Source: DASRIA01 sp963768885
GTDB taxonomy: Bacteria; Actinomycetota; Thermoleophilia; Solirubrobacterales; JBBDJG01
Assembly (NCBI GenBank): GCA_963768885.1
Contig: CAVYJN010000010.1
Span: forward strand, 118,638-182,637
Reading direction: 5' to 3'
Length of the DNA: 64,000 bases
Shown here: in pieces, positions 63,962-64,000 of the stretch
Layout: each line of letters starts with the position of its first letter
How positions within the stretch are numbered: the first letter of the stretch is position 1
The notes under the pieces: generated by a model
The model's input: the letters and a program-made list of their open reading frames with translations, nothing else
Told to the model about the DNA's origin: nothing
Database searches by the model: none
Program-made: the position numbers and the translations under genes

Positions 63962-64000
63962 TCCCTCTCGTTAGTCGACCCGTGCGAGTTGCCGTGGGCC

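Overview
The window is very GC-rich (about 70 percent by eye) and gene-dense, with frequent GTG and TTG starts and many ATGA or GTGA stop-start overlaps. Gene content points to an actinobacterium of the class Thermoleophilia, probably Solirubrobacterales. The supporting features are FolE2 in place of FolE, a short SigA-type sigma factor, RsbW/STAS/SpoIIE partner switching, DUF4331 and DUF3052 proteins, and secreted proteins with a recurrent C-terminal module that I associate with this lineage. That placement is an inference from gene content. No rRNA, CRISPR array, replication origin or insertion sequence was seen; there are two tRNA genes.

Layout. 1-4.4 kb: start of a molybdopterin oxidoreductase, a membrane flippase-like protein, a NarL-type two-component system and an anti-sigma antagonist. 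4.6-10.2 kb: LigD, a lipase-like hydrolase, an HD-GYP response regulator and an RsbW-like kinase. 10.3-22.2 kb: a block of secreted proteins (two STGP/DTD tandem-repeat proteins, PhoD, a standalone C-terminal module) around a membrane GGDEF-HD-GYP protein. 22.5-29.8 kb: an exopolysaccharide locus with an ECF sigma factor carrying a membrane/proline-rich tail, a secreted GH18 protein, a nucleotide-sugar dehydrogenase, a processive GT2 synthase and a polysaccharide deacetylase. 29.8-33.4 kb: SDR, DUF3052, a CBS-methyltransferase fusion and a hydrolase. 33.4-39.1 kb: a NicO-type metal transporter, TPR and DUF4331 operon, divergent from an ECF sigma/anti-sigma pair. 39.1-46.2 kb: SpoIIE-type phosphatase, SnoaL protein, LigC-like ligase, group-2 sigma, PgsA, FolE2, primary sigma and tRNA-Tyr. 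46.3-55.9 kb: housekeeping and stress genes (Csp, STAS, DsbA-like, SRAP, RlmN), a large secreted CocE-type hydrolase ending in the same C-terminal module, and a divergent RsbW/STAS pair. 55.9-58.7 kb: tRNA-Thr followed 2.7 kb later by a perfect 45-bp copy of its 3' part, the mark of an integrated or decayed element. 58.7-64 kb: PRC-barrel protein, a small CxxC protein, a secreted protein, a HerA-like ATPase, and small SnoaL and GYD proteins.

Two signals deserve most attention. First, a C-terminal module of about 200-220 residues (RPKGATP ... PNRxHGP ... DANG ... DYTG ... QGxFxP) occurs four times, on three different N-terminal architectures. Second, at least twelve reading-frame breaks in otherwise intact genes are all of the +1 type, most simply read as insertion errors in the assembly. 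Genes marked 'frameshifted as assembled' are therefore given at full span and are probably intact in the organism.
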